From: Amycolatopsis balhimycina FH 1894
GTDB lineage: Bacteria; Actinomycetota; Actinomycetes; Mycobacteriales; Pseudonocardiaceae
Length of the DNA stretch: 64,000 nucleotides
Direction of reading: 5' to 3'
Assembly: GCF_000384295.1 (NCBI RefSeq)
Contig: NZ_KB913037.1
Location: 6,286,593-6,350,592, forward strand
In this document: one piece after another, positions 1 through 9,031 of the stretch
Numbering within the stretch: position 1 is the first letter of the stretch
How the letters are laid out: each line of letters starts with the position of its first letter
Notes under the pieces: model-generated
What the model saw: the letters and a program-made list of their open reading frames with translations, nothing else
Told to the model about the DNA's origin: nothing
Database searches by the model: none
Made by a program: the position numbers and the translations under genes

Positions 1-28
1 CTGCTGGGTGCTGGTCACCCCGTCCATG

Positions 29-529
29 TTACGAGCCGGTAGGAGTGCGGGACTTCCTGGGCTGGATGGACAGGTCCTCGCGGAGCCGGTCCAGCTCGCT
101 GCGGAGGTAGTCGCGCGTCGCCACCTCGCCGATCGCCAGCCGCAGCGCCGCCAGCTCCCGGGCCAGGTACTCCGTGTCGGCCTTCGTCTGCGCCGCGCGG
201 TTGCGATCCTCGTCCAGAGAAACGCGGTCGCGGTCGTCCTGGCGGTTCTGCGCGAGCAGGATCAGCGGTGCCGCGTACGCCGCCTGCGTCGAAAACGCCA
301 GGTTGAGCAGGATGAACGGGTACGGGTCCCATTGCAGCGACACCGCCGTGATGTTCAGCACGACCCAGACGAGCACGAGCATCGTCTGCCAGAACAGGTA
401 CTTCCCGGTGCCGAGGAACCGGGCCAGCCGCTCGGACAGCCGGCCGAAGGTGTCGGGGTCGATGTTCAGCCTGAACCGGTTCTGGCCGCGGGGCTGGTCG
501 AGCCGCCGTCCCGAAGTCAGCTCAGGCAC
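29..529 (-). CDS. DUF1003 family membrane protein
   Basis: A 166-residue protein with two hydrophobic segments (about residues 42-62 and 70-93), followed by a charged helical tail (about 95-150) likely to form a coiled coil. This layout is typical of DUF1003 proteins, whose biochemical role is unknown. The GTG start is preceded by a strong ribosome site (GGAGGAAG). The first 8 bases overlap the end of the upstream MgtE-N/CBS gene, so the two are probably co-translated. DUF1003 genes often accompany such CBS proteins in actinobacteria (from memory), which suggests a shared role in cation homeostasis; that role is inference. Confidence 0.85.
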   Translation of the reverse strand: MPELTSGRRLDQPRGQNRFRLNIDPDTFGRLSERLARFLGTGKYLFWQTMLVLVWVVLNITAVSLQWDPYPFILLNLAFSTQAAYAAPLILLAQNRQDDRDRVSLDEDRNRAAQTKADTEYLARELAALRLAIGEVATRDYLRSELDRLREDLSIQPRKSRTPTGS

Positions 530-1799
530 GGTCTTCCTCCAAGGTGTCGTGCAGACCGGTCTCGCGCCAGTCCTCGGGCAGCAGGTGGTCGAGGACGTCG
601 TCGACGGTCACCGCGCCGATCAGGTGGTCCTCGGCGTCGATGACCGGTCCGCAGGTCAGGTTGTAAGCCGCGAAGTACCGCGTGACCTCGGCGAGCGAGG
701 CGCCCGGTTTCAGCGGCGGGAGCCCGGTGTCCACGGCGCTCGCCACCAGCTCCGCCGGCGGCTCCCGCAGGAGCCGCTGGAAGTGGACGACGCCGACGTA
801 GCGGCCGGTCGGCGTCGCGGTCGGCGGGCGGCAGACGAACACCATGCTGGCCAGCGCCGGCGGCAGCTCGGCGTTGCGGATGTGGGCCAGTGCTTCGGCG
901 ATCGTCGTGTCCGGGGTCAGCACCACCGGCTCCGGCGTCATCAGGCCGCCCGCGGTGTCGGACGAGTACTCCAGCAGCCGCCTGACCGGCGCGGACTCCT
1001 CCGGCTCCATCAGCTCCAGCAGCCGGCTCTGGTCGGCCGGCGCGAGCTCGGCCAGCAGGTCGGCCGCGTCGTCGGGGTTCATCGCCTCCAGGACGTCGGC
1101 CGCGCGCTCCTCGGCCAGGTAGGCCAGCAGCTCCTTCTGGTCGTCGTCCGGCAGTTCCTCGATGACGTCGGCGAGGCGCTCGTCGTCCATCGCGTCGGCG
1201 ACCTCGTGCCGCCGCTTGAGCGGCAGGTCGCGCACGGTCGCGGCGATGTCGGCCGGGCGCATCGTGTCGAACAGCATCAGCAGCTGCCCGGCGCCCTGGG
1301 GCTGGCCGGTGAGGTCGGTGAGCCCCAGCCCGGCCACCTCCGGCCACGGCAGCACCTGCATCGCCGACCGGCGGCGGCCCAGGCCCCCGCGCCGCTCCCG
1401 GATGGCGAGCTTGGCCAGGACCCAGTCCCGGGTGCGGGTCGGCTCCATCCCGGCGTCGACGACGGTGACCCGCGTGTCCGAGCCGGCCAGCGTGGCGTGC
1501 GCGTCGAGCAGCTGGCCGAGCACCAGGACCTCGTTGGGCCGCTGGGTGAACTGGCGCATGTTGACCGAGCCGGTGGCGAGCGTCACGGCGGTCGGTTCGA
1601 TCGAGGTGACCCGAAGCATGGGGACGAAGACGCGCCGCCGCGTGGTCAGCTCGACGACCAGGCCGAGGATCCGCGGCGGCTGCGCGTCCAGCCGCAGCCC
1701 GGCGACCAGGTCGCGGACGCGGCCGATCGACTCGCCGTCGGGGCCGAATACCGGCAACCCGGACAGCTGAGCTGCGAAAACCCTGGTGACCCCGGCCAT
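522..1799 (-). CDS. PRC-barrel / MgtE N-domain / CBS protein without a channel domain
   Basis: A soluble 425-residue protein. Residues 1-85 resemble a PRC-barrel-like beta domain. About 190-310 forms the helical superhelix of the MgtE intracellular N domain, with repeated (A/V)-D-(V/L) helices. About 310-415 is a CBS pair. In true MgtE magnesium channels this cytosolic module senses Mg2+ and is followed by five membrane helices; here no membrane segment follows and the gene ends. It is therefore a sensor-like protein rather than a transporter. It sits directly upstream of, and overlaps, the DUF1003 gene. Metal sensing or binding to a partner channel is inference. Confidence 0.85.
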   Translation of the reverse strand: MAGVTRVFAAQLSGLPVFGPDGESIGRVRDLVAGLRLDAQPPRILGLVVELTTRRRVFVPMLRVTSIEPTAVTLATGSVNMRQFTQRPNEVLVLGQLLDAHATLAGSDTRVTVVDAGMEPTRTRDWVLAKLAIRERRGGLGRRRSAMQVLPWPEVAGLGLTDLTGQPQGAGQLLMLFDTMRPADIAATVRDLPLKRRHEVADAMDDERLADVIEELPDDDQKELLAYLAEERAADVLEAMNPDDAADLLAELAPADQSRLLELMEPEESAPVRRLLEYSSDTAGGLMTPEPVVLTPDTTIAEALAHIRNAELPPALASMVFVCRPPTATPTGRYVGVVHFQRLLREPPAELVASAVDTGLPPLKPGASLAEVTRYFAAYNLTCGPVIDAEDHLIGAVTVDDVLDHLLPEDWRETGLHDTLEEDRA

Positions 1800-1809
1800 G
1801 CCGCTGACA

Positions 1810-2721
1810 CTATCGGCTGGCCGCCCAGACAGCGATTTCCGGCACTGTGACGTAGGCCGGGTCGTCGCTGTCTTCTCCTGTCTCCTCGTACTCCTCGAGC
1901 ATCCAGATCCAGTTCTGCACCGCCCGCACGAGCGTCCAGGCCCGCGCCTTCGCGGCGTCGAGGCCCTGCGACGCGACGATCAGCGCCATCCGTTCGTCCA
2001 GTGTGGACTCGGTGAAGCGGTTCCAGAACAACGGGATGACGCCCCACTCGAGATCGCCGGACAGCGGTTTCGGGTCGATCACCAGCCACGGCTCCCGCGT
2101 GCCGCCCAAGACGTTCTCGAAGTGCAGGTCCTCGTTGACCAGCTCCGCGCCCGCCGACGGTCCCAGTTCGCGGCAGATCGCCACGGCGTCGTCGACGTGC
2201 CGCCGGTCGAACGGTTCGCCGAGCTCGGCCCAGCGCCGAGGGAGCTCTTCGATCAACCGCGCCGCTTCGGCGCGCAGGTTCCGGGTCAACGCCGGCGGCG
2301 CGGGGACGGCCAAGCGCCGCGCCAGGTCGCCGATGAGCGGGATCGCCGAGCTCAGCGGGAGGTCGTCCAGGGTGCGCCCGGCGTCGAGCCGTTCGAGCAG
2401 CAGGACGCCGTCGTCCGGCGCGGACTCCAGCAGCAGCACCGCACCCTGACCGGCCCATGTGGACAGTGCGAGCGGCTCGTCGGCGGACTCTTCGTCGCGC
2501 CGGCCCAGTTTCAGCACCACCGGTGTGCCGTCGGCCCGGCGCGCGGGCTGCGCGACGCCGACGTAGCCGTGCATCGCCTCGCCCTCGAACGTCAGGCCCC
2601 ACTCCCGGGCGTATTCCGCGGCGAGGCCCGGCAGGGCCGCGAGCCACGGGACCGCCTCCGCGCCGAGCACCCGCGGTGCGCGGGCGGCGAACAGCGGGGG
2701 CACGCGGAGATCGTTCACCAC
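1810..2721 (-). CDS. Aminoglycoside/streptomycin 6-kinase family phosphotransferase
   Basis: The protein matches the APH(6)/hydroxyurea-phosphotransferase family. It has an N-lobe ending in VVLKLGRRDEES, a catalytic loop NEDLHFENVL (a variant of the usual HGDLHxxN) and the DPKP motif in VIDPKPLSGDLEWG that is typical of this family. Family members phosphorylate aminoglycosides or other small hydroxylated compounds; the substrate here is unknown and it may be a housekeeping kinase. The reading frame is open to an ATG at 2787, but homology-like sequence begins near residue 25 of that frame, so a GTG at 2721 (or 2718) is preferred. The gene is divergent from the SPFH gene at 2814. Confidence 0.8.
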   Translation of the reverse strand: MVNDLRVPPLFAARAPRVLGAEAVPWLAALPGLAAEYAREWGLTFEGEAMHGYVGVAQPARRADGTPVVLKLGRRDEESADEPLALSTWAGQGAVLLLESAPDDGVLLLERLDAGRTLDDLPLSSAIPLIGDLARRLAVPAPPALTRNLRAEAARLIEELPRRWAELGEPFDRRHVDDAVAICRELGPSAGAELVNEDLHFENVLGGTREPWLVIDPKPLSGDLEWGVIPLFWNRFTESTLDERMALIVASQGLDAAKARAWTLVRAVQNWIWMLEEYEETGEDSDDPAYVTVPEIAVWAASR

Positions 2722-2813
2722 CCCATCGTGGCCGCTGTGTCCAGTGCGTTTCGTCGGGGTCCGCACGGGCGTACGCTGGGATTTCACGGGATAACGAAAC
2801 CCCGGGAGCAGTC

Positions 2814-3704
2814 ATGGTGGTGGAGATTCTCAGCGCCGTCGTCGTCGCGGGTGGAGCCTGGCTCGCGGCCAGTGTGCGCGTGGTCAAGCAGTACGAACGC
2901 GGTCTGGTCTACCGGTTCGGCCGGGTGCGCTCGCGGATCGCGGAACCCGGCCTGATGGTGCTGATGCCGTTCGCGGACCGGCTGCAGAAGGTCAACATGC
3001 AGATCGTGACCATGCCGGTGCCCGCCCAGGACGGCATCACCCGCGACAACGTCACGGTCCGGGTCGACGCGGTCGTCTACTTCAAGGTCATCGACCCGGT
3101 CGTCGCGGCGGTCAACGTGCAGGACTACCGGTCGGCCGTCGGCCAGGTCGCGCAGACGTCGCTGCGCTCGATCATCGGCAAGAGCGAGCTCGACGACCTG
3201 CTCTCCAACCGCGAGCGCCTCAACGAGGGCCTGGAGCTGATGATCGACAGCCCGGCACTGGACTGGGGCATCCACATCGACCGCGTCGAGATCAAGGACG
3301 TCGCGCTGCCGGAGGCGATGAAGCGCTCGATGTCACGGCAGGCCGAGGCGGAGCGGGAACGGCGCGCGCGCGTCATCTCCGCCGACGGTGAGCTGCAGGC
3401 GTCGTACAAGCTCTCGCAGGCCGCCGCGCAGATGGCCGACACCCCGGCGGCGTTGCAGCTGCGGCTGCTGGAGACGGTCGTGCAGGTGTCGTCGGAGAAG
3501 AACTCGACGCTGGTGCTGCCGTTCCCGGTGGAGCTGCTGCGATTCCTGGACGCGCAGACGCCGAAGCCCGCGGCGGCGGCCGCTCCCGAAGCGCCCGCTG
3601 CCAAGCCGGAACCCGAAGCCGTGGAGGCGAAGCCGGAGGCGAACGGCCATGCGGCGCCGGCGCCGCGCAGCCCCGGCGACGCGGTGCTGCCGGCGGCGGA
3701 CTAG
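2814..3704 (+). CDS. SPFH-domain (stomatin/prohibitin-like) membrane protein
   Basis: A 296-residue protein with an N-terminal membrane anchor (about residues 3-20) followed directly by an SPFH domain (VVKQYERGLVYRFGRV, LMVLMPFADRLQKV, VRVDAVVYFKV). A charged helical stretch lies near 200-225 (RQAEAERERRARVISADGE), as in slipin/stomatin proteins that oligomerise on membranes. The last 40 or so residues are a low-complexity Ala/Pro/Glu/Lys tail. ATG 2814 has a purine-rich ribosome site (GGGAGCA) at suitable spacing. The 3' end overlaps the convergent DUF4190 gene by 4 bases. The function is inferred only as membrane microdomain scaffolding. Confidence 0.9.
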   Translation: MVVEILSAVVVAGGAWLAASVRVVKQYERGLVYRFGRVRSRIAEPGLMVLMPFADRLQKVNMQIVTMPVPAQDGITRDNVTVRVDAVVYFKVIDPVVAAVNVQDYRSAVGQVAQTSLRSIIGKSELDDLLSNRERLNEGLELMIDSPALDWGIHIDRVEIKDVALPEAMKRSMSRQAEAERERRARVISADGELQASYKLSQAAAQMADTPAALQLRLLETVVQVSSEKNSTLVLPFPVELLRFLDAQTPKPAAAAAPEAPAAKPEPEAVEAKPEANGHAAPAPRSPGDAVLPAAD

Positions 3705-4411
3705 TTCAGGTAGCCGTTGGCGCCGAGGATGATCAGGGTGGTGAAGAAGCCGATCCACAGCGCGATGACGACGTAGCCGACGATCACGGCGGCCGTGGCC
3801 AGCCCGCGGCCGCCCGCTTCGCCGCGGTTGGTCTTGCTCAGCGCGATGTGGCCCATGATCAGCCCGGCGAGCGCGGTGACGCCGGAGCAGAAGCCGAGGA
3901 TCGAGCAGACCAGGGCGCCGATCGCGAGCGCGTTGTCCTGCCCGCGCGGCGAAGCCGGGTACGGCTGCCCGTACGGCGCCGGCGGGACGTACGGCTGTCC
4001 GTACGCGGGCGGGTAGGGCTGCTGGTAGGTCGGCTGCGGGAACGACGGCTGGTACATCGGCTGCGGTTGGCCCGGGGCGGCGTACGGCGTGCCCGGGATG
4101 TGCGCCGCGGGCGTCTCGAACGCGCCGGGCGGCAGGTGGCCGGGCTGTTCGGGGGCGGCCGGGTAGTCCCGGGCGGCCGTGGTGCCGTCGACGGCCGGGC
4201 CCGGCGCCGGCATGTCGGACGCCGTCGTCTCGGACCCCGCCGTGGCGGACACGGTCGTGTCGGACCCCGTCGGATCGGACACGGTCGGATCGGGCGCCGG
4301 TGGGTCGTAGTTCTCCGGCGCGTAGGTCGCCGGGTCGGCGGTCGGCGGCGGGTCGTACGCCGCGGCCGGGTCGGCGGCCGGACGGTCCTTGTCCCCGGAC
4401 GGGTCGGTCAT
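3701..4411 (-). CDS. DUF4190 membrane protein with long Pro-rich N-terminus
   Basis: The C-terminal 75 residues form two hydrophobic helices (ALAIGALVCSILGFCSGVTA and TAAVIVGYVVIALWIGFFTT) separated by a small charged loop, the DUF4190 pattern. The first 150 residues are disordered, with repeated D-P-T/S-A units and then a stretch rich in Pro, Tyr, Gly and Gln (repeated Q-P-Y/M and Y-x-Q-P). Such tails are common on actinobacterial membrane proteins. ATG 4411 is chosen because GAGGGGA precedes it; the frame is open further upstream but has no homologous sequence there. Function is unknown. It converges with the SPFH gene with a 4-base overlap. Confidence 0.85.
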   Translation of the reverse strand: MTDPSGDKDRPAADPAAAYDPPPTADPATYAPENYDPPAPDPTVSDPTGSDTTVSATAGSETTASDMPAPGPAVDGTTAARDYPAAPEQPGHLPPGAFETPAAHIPGTPYAAPGQPQPMYQPSFPQPTYQQPYPPAYGQPYVPPAPYGQPYPASPRGQDNALAIGALVCSILGFCSGVTALAGLIMGHIALSKTNRGEAGGRGLATAAVIVGYVVIALWIGFFTTLIILGANGYLN

Positions 4412-4596
4412 GACGGGTCCCCTCGATGCGTGCTGGGCTCCCACGTTAGCCGCCCACCCGCGGCCGCCGGCGGGAGATCCGCCGACCGTGGCCGCCGGGA
4501 GCGTGAGCGTCCTCATAGCAGGGTTGCGGCTTTCGGGTCATACTCACCGGTAACCCAGCGCCGGGAGCGGCGTCGTACTCCGGAAAGGGAGCCGTG

Positions 4597-5793
4597 ATGG
4601 CCCGTCTCGCCCAGACCGCCGGCCTGTCCGACGTGCAGTCGGAGATCCTCGCGACCGTCCGCCAGTTCGTGGACAAGGAGGTCATCCCGCACGCGCAGGA
4701 GCTCGAGCACGCCGACACCTACCCCGCCGACATCGTCGAGGGCATGAAGGAGATGGGCCTGTTCGGGATCACCATCCCGGAGGAGTACGGCGGGCTCGGC
4801 GAGTCGCTGCTCACCTACGCGCTGGTCGTCGAGGAGATCGCGCGGGGCTGGATGAGCGTGTCCGGCGTGATCAACACGCACTTCATCGTGGCGCACATGA
4901 TCTCCCGCCACGGCACGGAAGCGCAGAAACAGCACTTCTTGCCGCGGATGGCGACGGGCGAAGTCCGCGGCTCCTTCTCGATGTCGGAGCCCGACCTCGG
5001 CTCGGACGTCGCCGCGATCAAGACGAAGGCGAAGAGGACCGACGACGGTTACGTCATCGACGGCTCGAAGATGTGGCTGACCAACGGCGGCTCGTCCAAC
5101 CTGATCGCGCTGCTCGTCAAGACCGACGAAGGCGCGGAGAAGCCGCACCAGAACCTGACGACGTTCCTCGTCGAGAAGCCGGAGGGCTTCGGCGAGGTGG
5201 CGCCCGGGCTGACCATCCCCGGCAAGATCGACAAGATGGGCTACAAGGGCGTCGACACGACCGAAGCGGTCTTCGACGGTTACAAGATCGGCGCCGACAT
5301 GGTCCTCGGCGAGGCCCCGGGTCGCGGGTTCGCGTACATGATGGACGGTGTCGAGGTCGGCCGCGTGAACGTCGCGGCGCGGGCGTGCGGCATCGCGATC
5401 CGGGCGTTCGAGCTCGCGGTGGAGTACGCCCAGCAGCGCAAGACGTTCGGCAAGGCGATCGCCGAGCACCAGGCCGTGGCGTTCAAGCTGGCGGAGATGG
5501 CGACCAAGGTCGAGGCGGCCCACCTGATGATGGTGAACGCGGCCCGGCTCAAGGACTCCGGCGCGCGCAACGACGTCGAGGCCGGGATGGCGAAGCTCAT
5601 CGCGTCCGAGTACTGCGCGGAGGTCACGCAGGATTCCTTCCGCATCCACGGCGGCTACGGGTACTCCAAGGAGTACGAGATCGAGCGGCTCATGCGCGAG
5701 GCGCCGTTCCTGCTGATCGGCGAGGGCACCAGCGAGATCCAGAAGACCATCATCAGCCGCGGTCTGCTGCGGGAGTACAAGTCCCGCTCCTGA
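4597..5793 (+). CDS. Acyl-CoA dehydrogenase
   Basis: A full-length (398 aa) FAD-dependent acyl-CoA dehydrogenase, which introduces a trans-2,3 double bond into an acyl-CoA and passes electrons to ETF. Visible features include the FAD/substrate loop FSMSEPDLGSDVAAIKTKA, the middle beta domain, the helix QQRKTFGKAIAEHQAVAFKL, and the C-terminal signature QDSFRIHGGYGYSKEYEIER followed by RDA-like ISRGLLREY. The catalytic base is expected in the YGYSKEYEIE region. ATG 4597 is favoured over GTG 4594 because GGAAAGGGA lies 6-7 bases upstream. It stands alone; a palindromic repeat follows its stop. Chain-length specificity cannot be read from sequence. Confidence 0.93.
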   Translation: MARLAQTAGLSDVQSEILATVRQFVDKEVIPHAQELEHADTYPADIVEGMKEMGLFGITIPEEYGGLGESLLTYALVVEEIARGWMSVSGVINTHFIVAHMISRHGTEAQKQHFLPRMATGEVRGSFSMSEPDLGSDVAAIKTKAKRTDDGYVIDGSKMWLTNGGSSNLIALLVKTDEGAEKPHQNLTTFLVEKPEGFGEVAPGLTIPGKIDKMGYKGVDTTEAVFDGYKIGADMVLGEAPGRGFAYMMDGVEVGRVNVAARACGIAIRAFELAVEYAQQRKTFGKAIAEHQAVAFKLAEMATKVEAAHLMMVNAARLKDSGARNDVEAGMAKLIASEYCAEVTQDSFRIHGGYGYSKEYEIERLMREAPFLLIGEGTSEIQKTIISRGLLREYKSRS

Positions 5794-5801
5794 CCCGGTG
5801 C

Positions 5802-5860
5802 AAGTTCGTGAAGGCCACCTTGCCGAACTACAAGTTCCTCAAGGTGGCCTTCACGAACTT
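5802..5860. repeat. Palindromic repeat, class I (copy A), likely terminator
   Basis: Arms GTGAAGGCCACCTTG and CAAGGTGGCCTTCAC, extended outward by AAGTTC/GAACTT, lie 15 bases after the acyl-CoA dehydrogenase stop. The inner part (CCGAACTACAAGTTCCT) is shared almost exactly with the copy at 38229. A transcript would fold into a stem of about 21 bp. It is one of four class I copies in the window. Confidence 0.85.
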
Positions 5861-5975
5861 CGGGAGAATGTCGCTCTGTCGACAAAACGCGCCGGGCCTT
5901 TCGGGGTAAGCGGCTCGCACGGCCGGTGTGTTCTTGACAAGATGGACGCCCAGGACCACGAGTGCGCAGGTGATG

Positions 5976-6497
5976 ATGGTGAGTAGTCCCTTTGGCGGGG
6001 GCCGGGCGCCCGGTGGGCTGCCGCGGCTGCCGACCCCGCCGACCGGCTGGCCGATCGGGTCGTACGCGACCTACGGCGAGGCGCAGCAGGCGGTCGACTT
6101 CCTCGCGGACAGCGAGTTTTCCGTCGGTGACGTCACGATCGTCGGCGTCGACCTGATGCTGGTCGAGCGTGTCATCGGGAAGCTCAGCTGGGGCCGCGTC
6201 CTCGGCACCGGCGCGGTGTCCGGGGCGTGGTTCGGCCTCTTCGCCGGGCTGCTGCTCGGGCTGTTCGTCAACCAGGGCTTCGCGCTCCAGCTGCTGACCG
6301 GGCTGGTGCTCGGCGTGCTGTCCGGGCTGATGTTCGCCGCCATCGGGTACAGCATGTCGCGGGGACGGCGGGACTTCTCGTCGGCGAGCCAGCTGGTCGC
6401 CGGCCGCTACGACGTCCTGTGCCAGCCGCGCTCGGCCGAGCAGGGCCGGGAACTGCTCGCCAAGCTCGCCCTGAAACCGCCGTCCGCGAATGCCTGA
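5976..6497 (+). CDS. General stress protein 17M-like (YflT-type) membrane-associated protein
   Basis: About 173 residues. The N-terminus is Gly/Pro rich, then SYATYGEAQQAVDFL begins the YflT/general-stress-protein 17M domain, whose alpha/beta core reads as FSVGDVTIVGVDLMLVERV. Two glycine-rich hydrophobic segments follow (GTGAVSGAWFGLFAGLLLGL and ALQLLTGLVLGVLSGLMFAA), then a short soluble C-terminus. This resembles proteins annotated as general stress proteins in mycobacteria and relatives. Several starts are possible (GTG 5970, ATG 5973, ATG 5976); ATG 5976 gives the best spacing from GCGCAGG. The biochemical role is unknown. Confidence 0.8.
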   Translation: MVSSPFGGGRAPGGLPRLPTPPTGWPIGSYATYGEAQQAVDFLADSEFSVGDVTIVGVDLMLVERVIGKLSWGRVLGTGAVSGAWFGLFAGLLLGLFVNQGFALQLLTGLVLGVLSGLMFAAIGYSMSRGRRDFSSASQLVAGRYDVLCQPRSAEQGRELLAKLALKPPSANA

Positions 6498-6685
6498 AAA
6501 AGCCGCCTTCTACCAGGGAAAAATCACGATTCGACGCGCGGTGCGCTGAATCGTTACCGATACTGCTTGCGGGGTGTGATCGCCCGGCATAAGTTGGCCG
6601 ACACCAGTCGGGCGGCCTCGCCCAACCAGCGCGGCGGCCCGAGCACTAGCACGTCGGGGTGCTGGCGCGGTTCGCCTCATCGCGT

Positions 6686-6708
6686 CGCGGTGCCCACCGG
6701 GCACCGCG
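6686..6708. promoter_or_regulatory. Perfect hairpin in the lpqY leader
   Basis: GCGGTGCCC-ACC-GGGCACCGC forms a perfect 9-bp inverted repeat (10 bp counting the flanking C/G), 33 bases before the lpqY start and upstream of its GAGGAGG ribosome site. It could be an operator for a sugar-responsive repressor or an RNA hairpin. The surrounding 243-bp gap (6498-6740) holds no gene. Confidence 0.4.
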
Positions 6709-6740
6709 GTAACCGGCGTGCACGCGGGTGAGGAGGCCTG

Positions 6741-8063
6741 ATGGGGAAGAGGATCGGCGCGGGCAAACGGGGACGCTCGCCCGGCCGCACCGCGGTCCTG
6801 CTGGGGGCAGGGGCTTTGGTGACCGGCATGCTGGCCGGGTGCGGAACGAGTTCCGGACTCAAGATCAACATCTACATGTCGCCCGAGGACAACTTCCAGA
6901 AGGTTGTCGACGCCTGCAACGTGAAGGCGGCCGGGAAGTACGAGATCGTCTACAACAAGCTGCCGCGCGGGGCGGACGACCAGCGGCTGCAGATGGCGCG
7001 CCGGCTGGCCGCGGGCGACAGCGCCATGGACATCCTGGGCCTGGACGTCACGTGGGTTTCGGAGTTCGCCGAGGCGGGCTGGGCCGAGGAGTGGACCGGC
7101 CAGAACAAGGACGAGGCGTCGCAAGGCGTCCTGCAGGGGCCGTTGGACACGGCGACCCACAACGGGAAGCTCTACGCGGCCACGAAGAACACCAACGTCC
7201 AGTTGCTCTGGTACGACGACCGGGTCACGCCCACGCCGCCGAAGACGTGGGACGAGATGATGCAGAAGTCCCAGGAGCTCAAGGGGCAGGGCAAGCCCTA
7301 CGAGATCGTGTTCACCGGCGCGCAGTACGAAGGCCTCGTCGTCTTCTACAACACGCTGGTCGCGTCGCTGGGCGGGCACATCCTGTCCGACGACGGCAAG
7401 TCCGTCGTGATGGACGACGGCGCCGTGAAGGCGTTGGAACTGCTCAAGAAGGTGTCGACTTCGGGGCTCACCGACCCGTCGCTGAGCAACATGAAGGAGG
7501 ACGACATCCGGCAGGCGTTCCAGCGCGGCCGGGCCGCGTTCCAGCTCAACTGGCCGTACGTCTACGCCGCCTACGCCAAGGACAAGAAGGCGGACCTCTC
7601 GCACTTCAAGTGGGCCGTCTACCCGGAGGCCCAGGCCGGGATGCCCGCCCGGACCACGATCGGCGGGTTCGACCTGGCCGTGAGCACCTATTCGCAGCAC
7701 AAGCCGGAAGCCTTCGAGGCGGCGCTGTGCCTGCGCAGCCCGGAAAGCCAGAAGATCTCCGCGATCAACGACGGCGTGCCGCCGAGCATCGAGTCGGTGT
7801 ACCACAACGACGTCCCGCTCGACCCGGGCAAGCCGGCGTCGGACGACAACCCGAACATGGCGAGCAAGTACCCGATGCGCGACGCGATCCTCGCCGCGCT
7901 CAAGACCGCCGCGGTGCGCCCGCTGACCCCGGCCTACCAGAACGCCTCGACGGTCATGTCGAAGGTCCTTTCGCCGCCGTCGGACATCGACCCGCAGGCC
8001 ACCGCGGCCAAGCTGCGCGAGCAGCTCGGTGACGCGCTCCAGTCGAAGGGAGTGATCCCGTGA
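6741..8063 (+). CDS. lpqY: Trehalose-type ABC importer, substrate-binding lipoprotein LpqY
   Basis: A 440-residue extracytoplasmic sugar-binding protein. A basic n-region and hydrophobic segment end in a lipobox L-A-G-C with Cys34 as lipidation site. The mature part resembles mycobacterial LpqY: LPRGADDQRLQMARRLAAGD, DILGLDVTWVSEFAEAGWA, LLWYDDRV, GRAAFQLNWPYVYAAY and the C-terminal RPLTPAYQNAS. LpqY delivers trehalose to SugA-SugB-SugC, which recycles trehalose released during mycolate transfer in mycolic-acid bacteria; in this organism the substrate may be trehalose or a related disaccharide. ATG 6741 has a strong ribosome site (GAGGAGG). It is the first gene of a four-gene operon and overlaps sugA by 4 bases. 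Confidence 0.88.
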   Translation: MGKRIGAGKRGRSPGRTAVLLGAGALVTGMLAGCGTSSGLKINIYMSPEDNFQKVVDACNVKAAGKYEIVYNKLPRGADDQRLQMARRLAAGDSAMDILGLDVTWVSEFAEAGWAEEWTGQNKDEASQGVLQGPLDTATHNGKLYAATKNTNVQLLWYDDRVTPTPPKTWDEMMQKSQELKGQGKPYEIVFTGAQYEGLVVFYNTLVASLGGHILSDDGKSVVMDDGAVKALELLKKVSTSGLTDPSLSNMKEDDIRQAFQRGRAAFQLNWPYVYAAYAKDKKADLSHFKWAVYPEAQAGMPARTTIGGFDLAVSTYSQHKPEAFEAALCLRSPESQKISAINDGVPPSIESVYHNDVPLDPGKPASDDNPNMASKYPMRDAILAALKTAAVRPLTPAYQNASTVMSKVLSPPSDIDPQATAAKLREQLGDALQSKGVIP

Positions 8064-9031
8064 CCGTCCAGGACTCGACCCCGGCCGACACCGCAGGGGC
8101 CACGGTCGCCGAGGAGGCGACGTCGCCCAAGAAGGGCAAACCCGTTCTCTCCGAAGGGAAGAAGGCCGAGCGGCGGCTCGGGCTGTGGCTGTGCGCGCCC
8201 GCGTTCATCGTGATGATCGCGGTCACCGGCTACCCGATCCTCTACTCGCTCTGGTTGTCGCTGCAGCGGTACGACCTGCGGTTCCCGTCGCAGCAGAAGT
8301 TCATCGGCTTCGACAACTACGCGGCCGTGCTGTCCAGTTCGTACTGGTGGACAGCCTTCGGCACCACGATGTTCCTGACCGTCGTGTCGGTGGCGATCGA
8401 GTTCGTGCTCGGCATGGCGCTGGCGCTGATCATGCACCGGACGCTCGTCGGCCGCGGCGTGGTCCGCACCGTCGCACTGATCCCGTACGGCATCGTCACG
8501 GTCGTCGCGGCGTTCTCGTGGTACTACGCGTGGACGCCGAAGACCGGTTACCTGGCGAACTTCCTCTCGGCCGACGCGGCACCGCTGACCGACCGGTGGC
8601 CGTCGCTGTTCATCATCATCGGCGCCGAGGTGTGGAAGACCACGCCGTTCATGGCGCTGCTGCTGATGGCCGGCCTCGCGCTGGTGCCCGAGGACCTGCT
8701 CAAGGCCGCGGCGATGGACGGCGCGACCGCGTGGCAGCGGTTCACGAAGGTGATGCTGCCGGTGATGAAGCCGGCGATCCTGGTGGCGCTGCTGTTCCGC
8801 ACGCTCGACGCCTTCCGGATCTTCGACAACATCTTCGTGCTCACCAACGGCGCGCAGGACACCGGGTCGGTGTCGATGCAGACCTACGACAACCTCGTCA
8901 AAGGCCTCAACCTCGGCATCGGGTCGACGATGGCGGTGCTGATCTTCATCACGGTGGCGATCATCGCCTTCCTCTTCATCAAGGTGTTCGGCACGGCCGC
9001 ACCGGGTTCGGACGACGGGGGTAAACGCTGA
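8060..9031 (+). CDS. sugA: ABC sugar importer permease SugA
   Basis: A 323-residue MalF-type permease with a charged cytosolic N-terminus (first 45 residues) and about six membrane helices starting at [20 protein letters not shown]. The EAA coupling loop is present as [20 protein letters not shown], where the permease contacts the SugC ATPase. The GTG start overlaps the lpqY stop (GTGA), and its own stop shares a base with the sugB start, so the operon is translationally coupled. The assignment to the trehalose system rests on gene order lpqY-sugA-sugB-sugC and the LpqY match. Confidence 0.88.
   Translation: MTVQDSTPADTAGATVAEEATSPKKGKPVLSEGKKAERRLGLWLCAPAFIVMIAVTGYPILYSLWLSLQRYDLRFPSQQKFIGFDNYAAVLSSSYWWTAFGTTMFLTVVSVAIEFVLGMALALIMHRTLVGRGVVRTVALIPYGIVTVVAAFSWYYAWTPKTGYLANFLSADAAPLTDRWPSLFIIIGAEVWKTTPFMALLLMAGLALVPEDLLKAAAMDGATAWQRFTKVMLPVMKPAILVALLFRTLDAFRIFDNIFVLTNGAQDTGSVSMQTYDNLVKGLNLGIGSTMAVLIFITVAIIAFLFIKVFGTAAPGSDDGGKR

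Noticed and set aside
1..28. Gene or signal at the window edge
   Set aside because: Too short to support any call.
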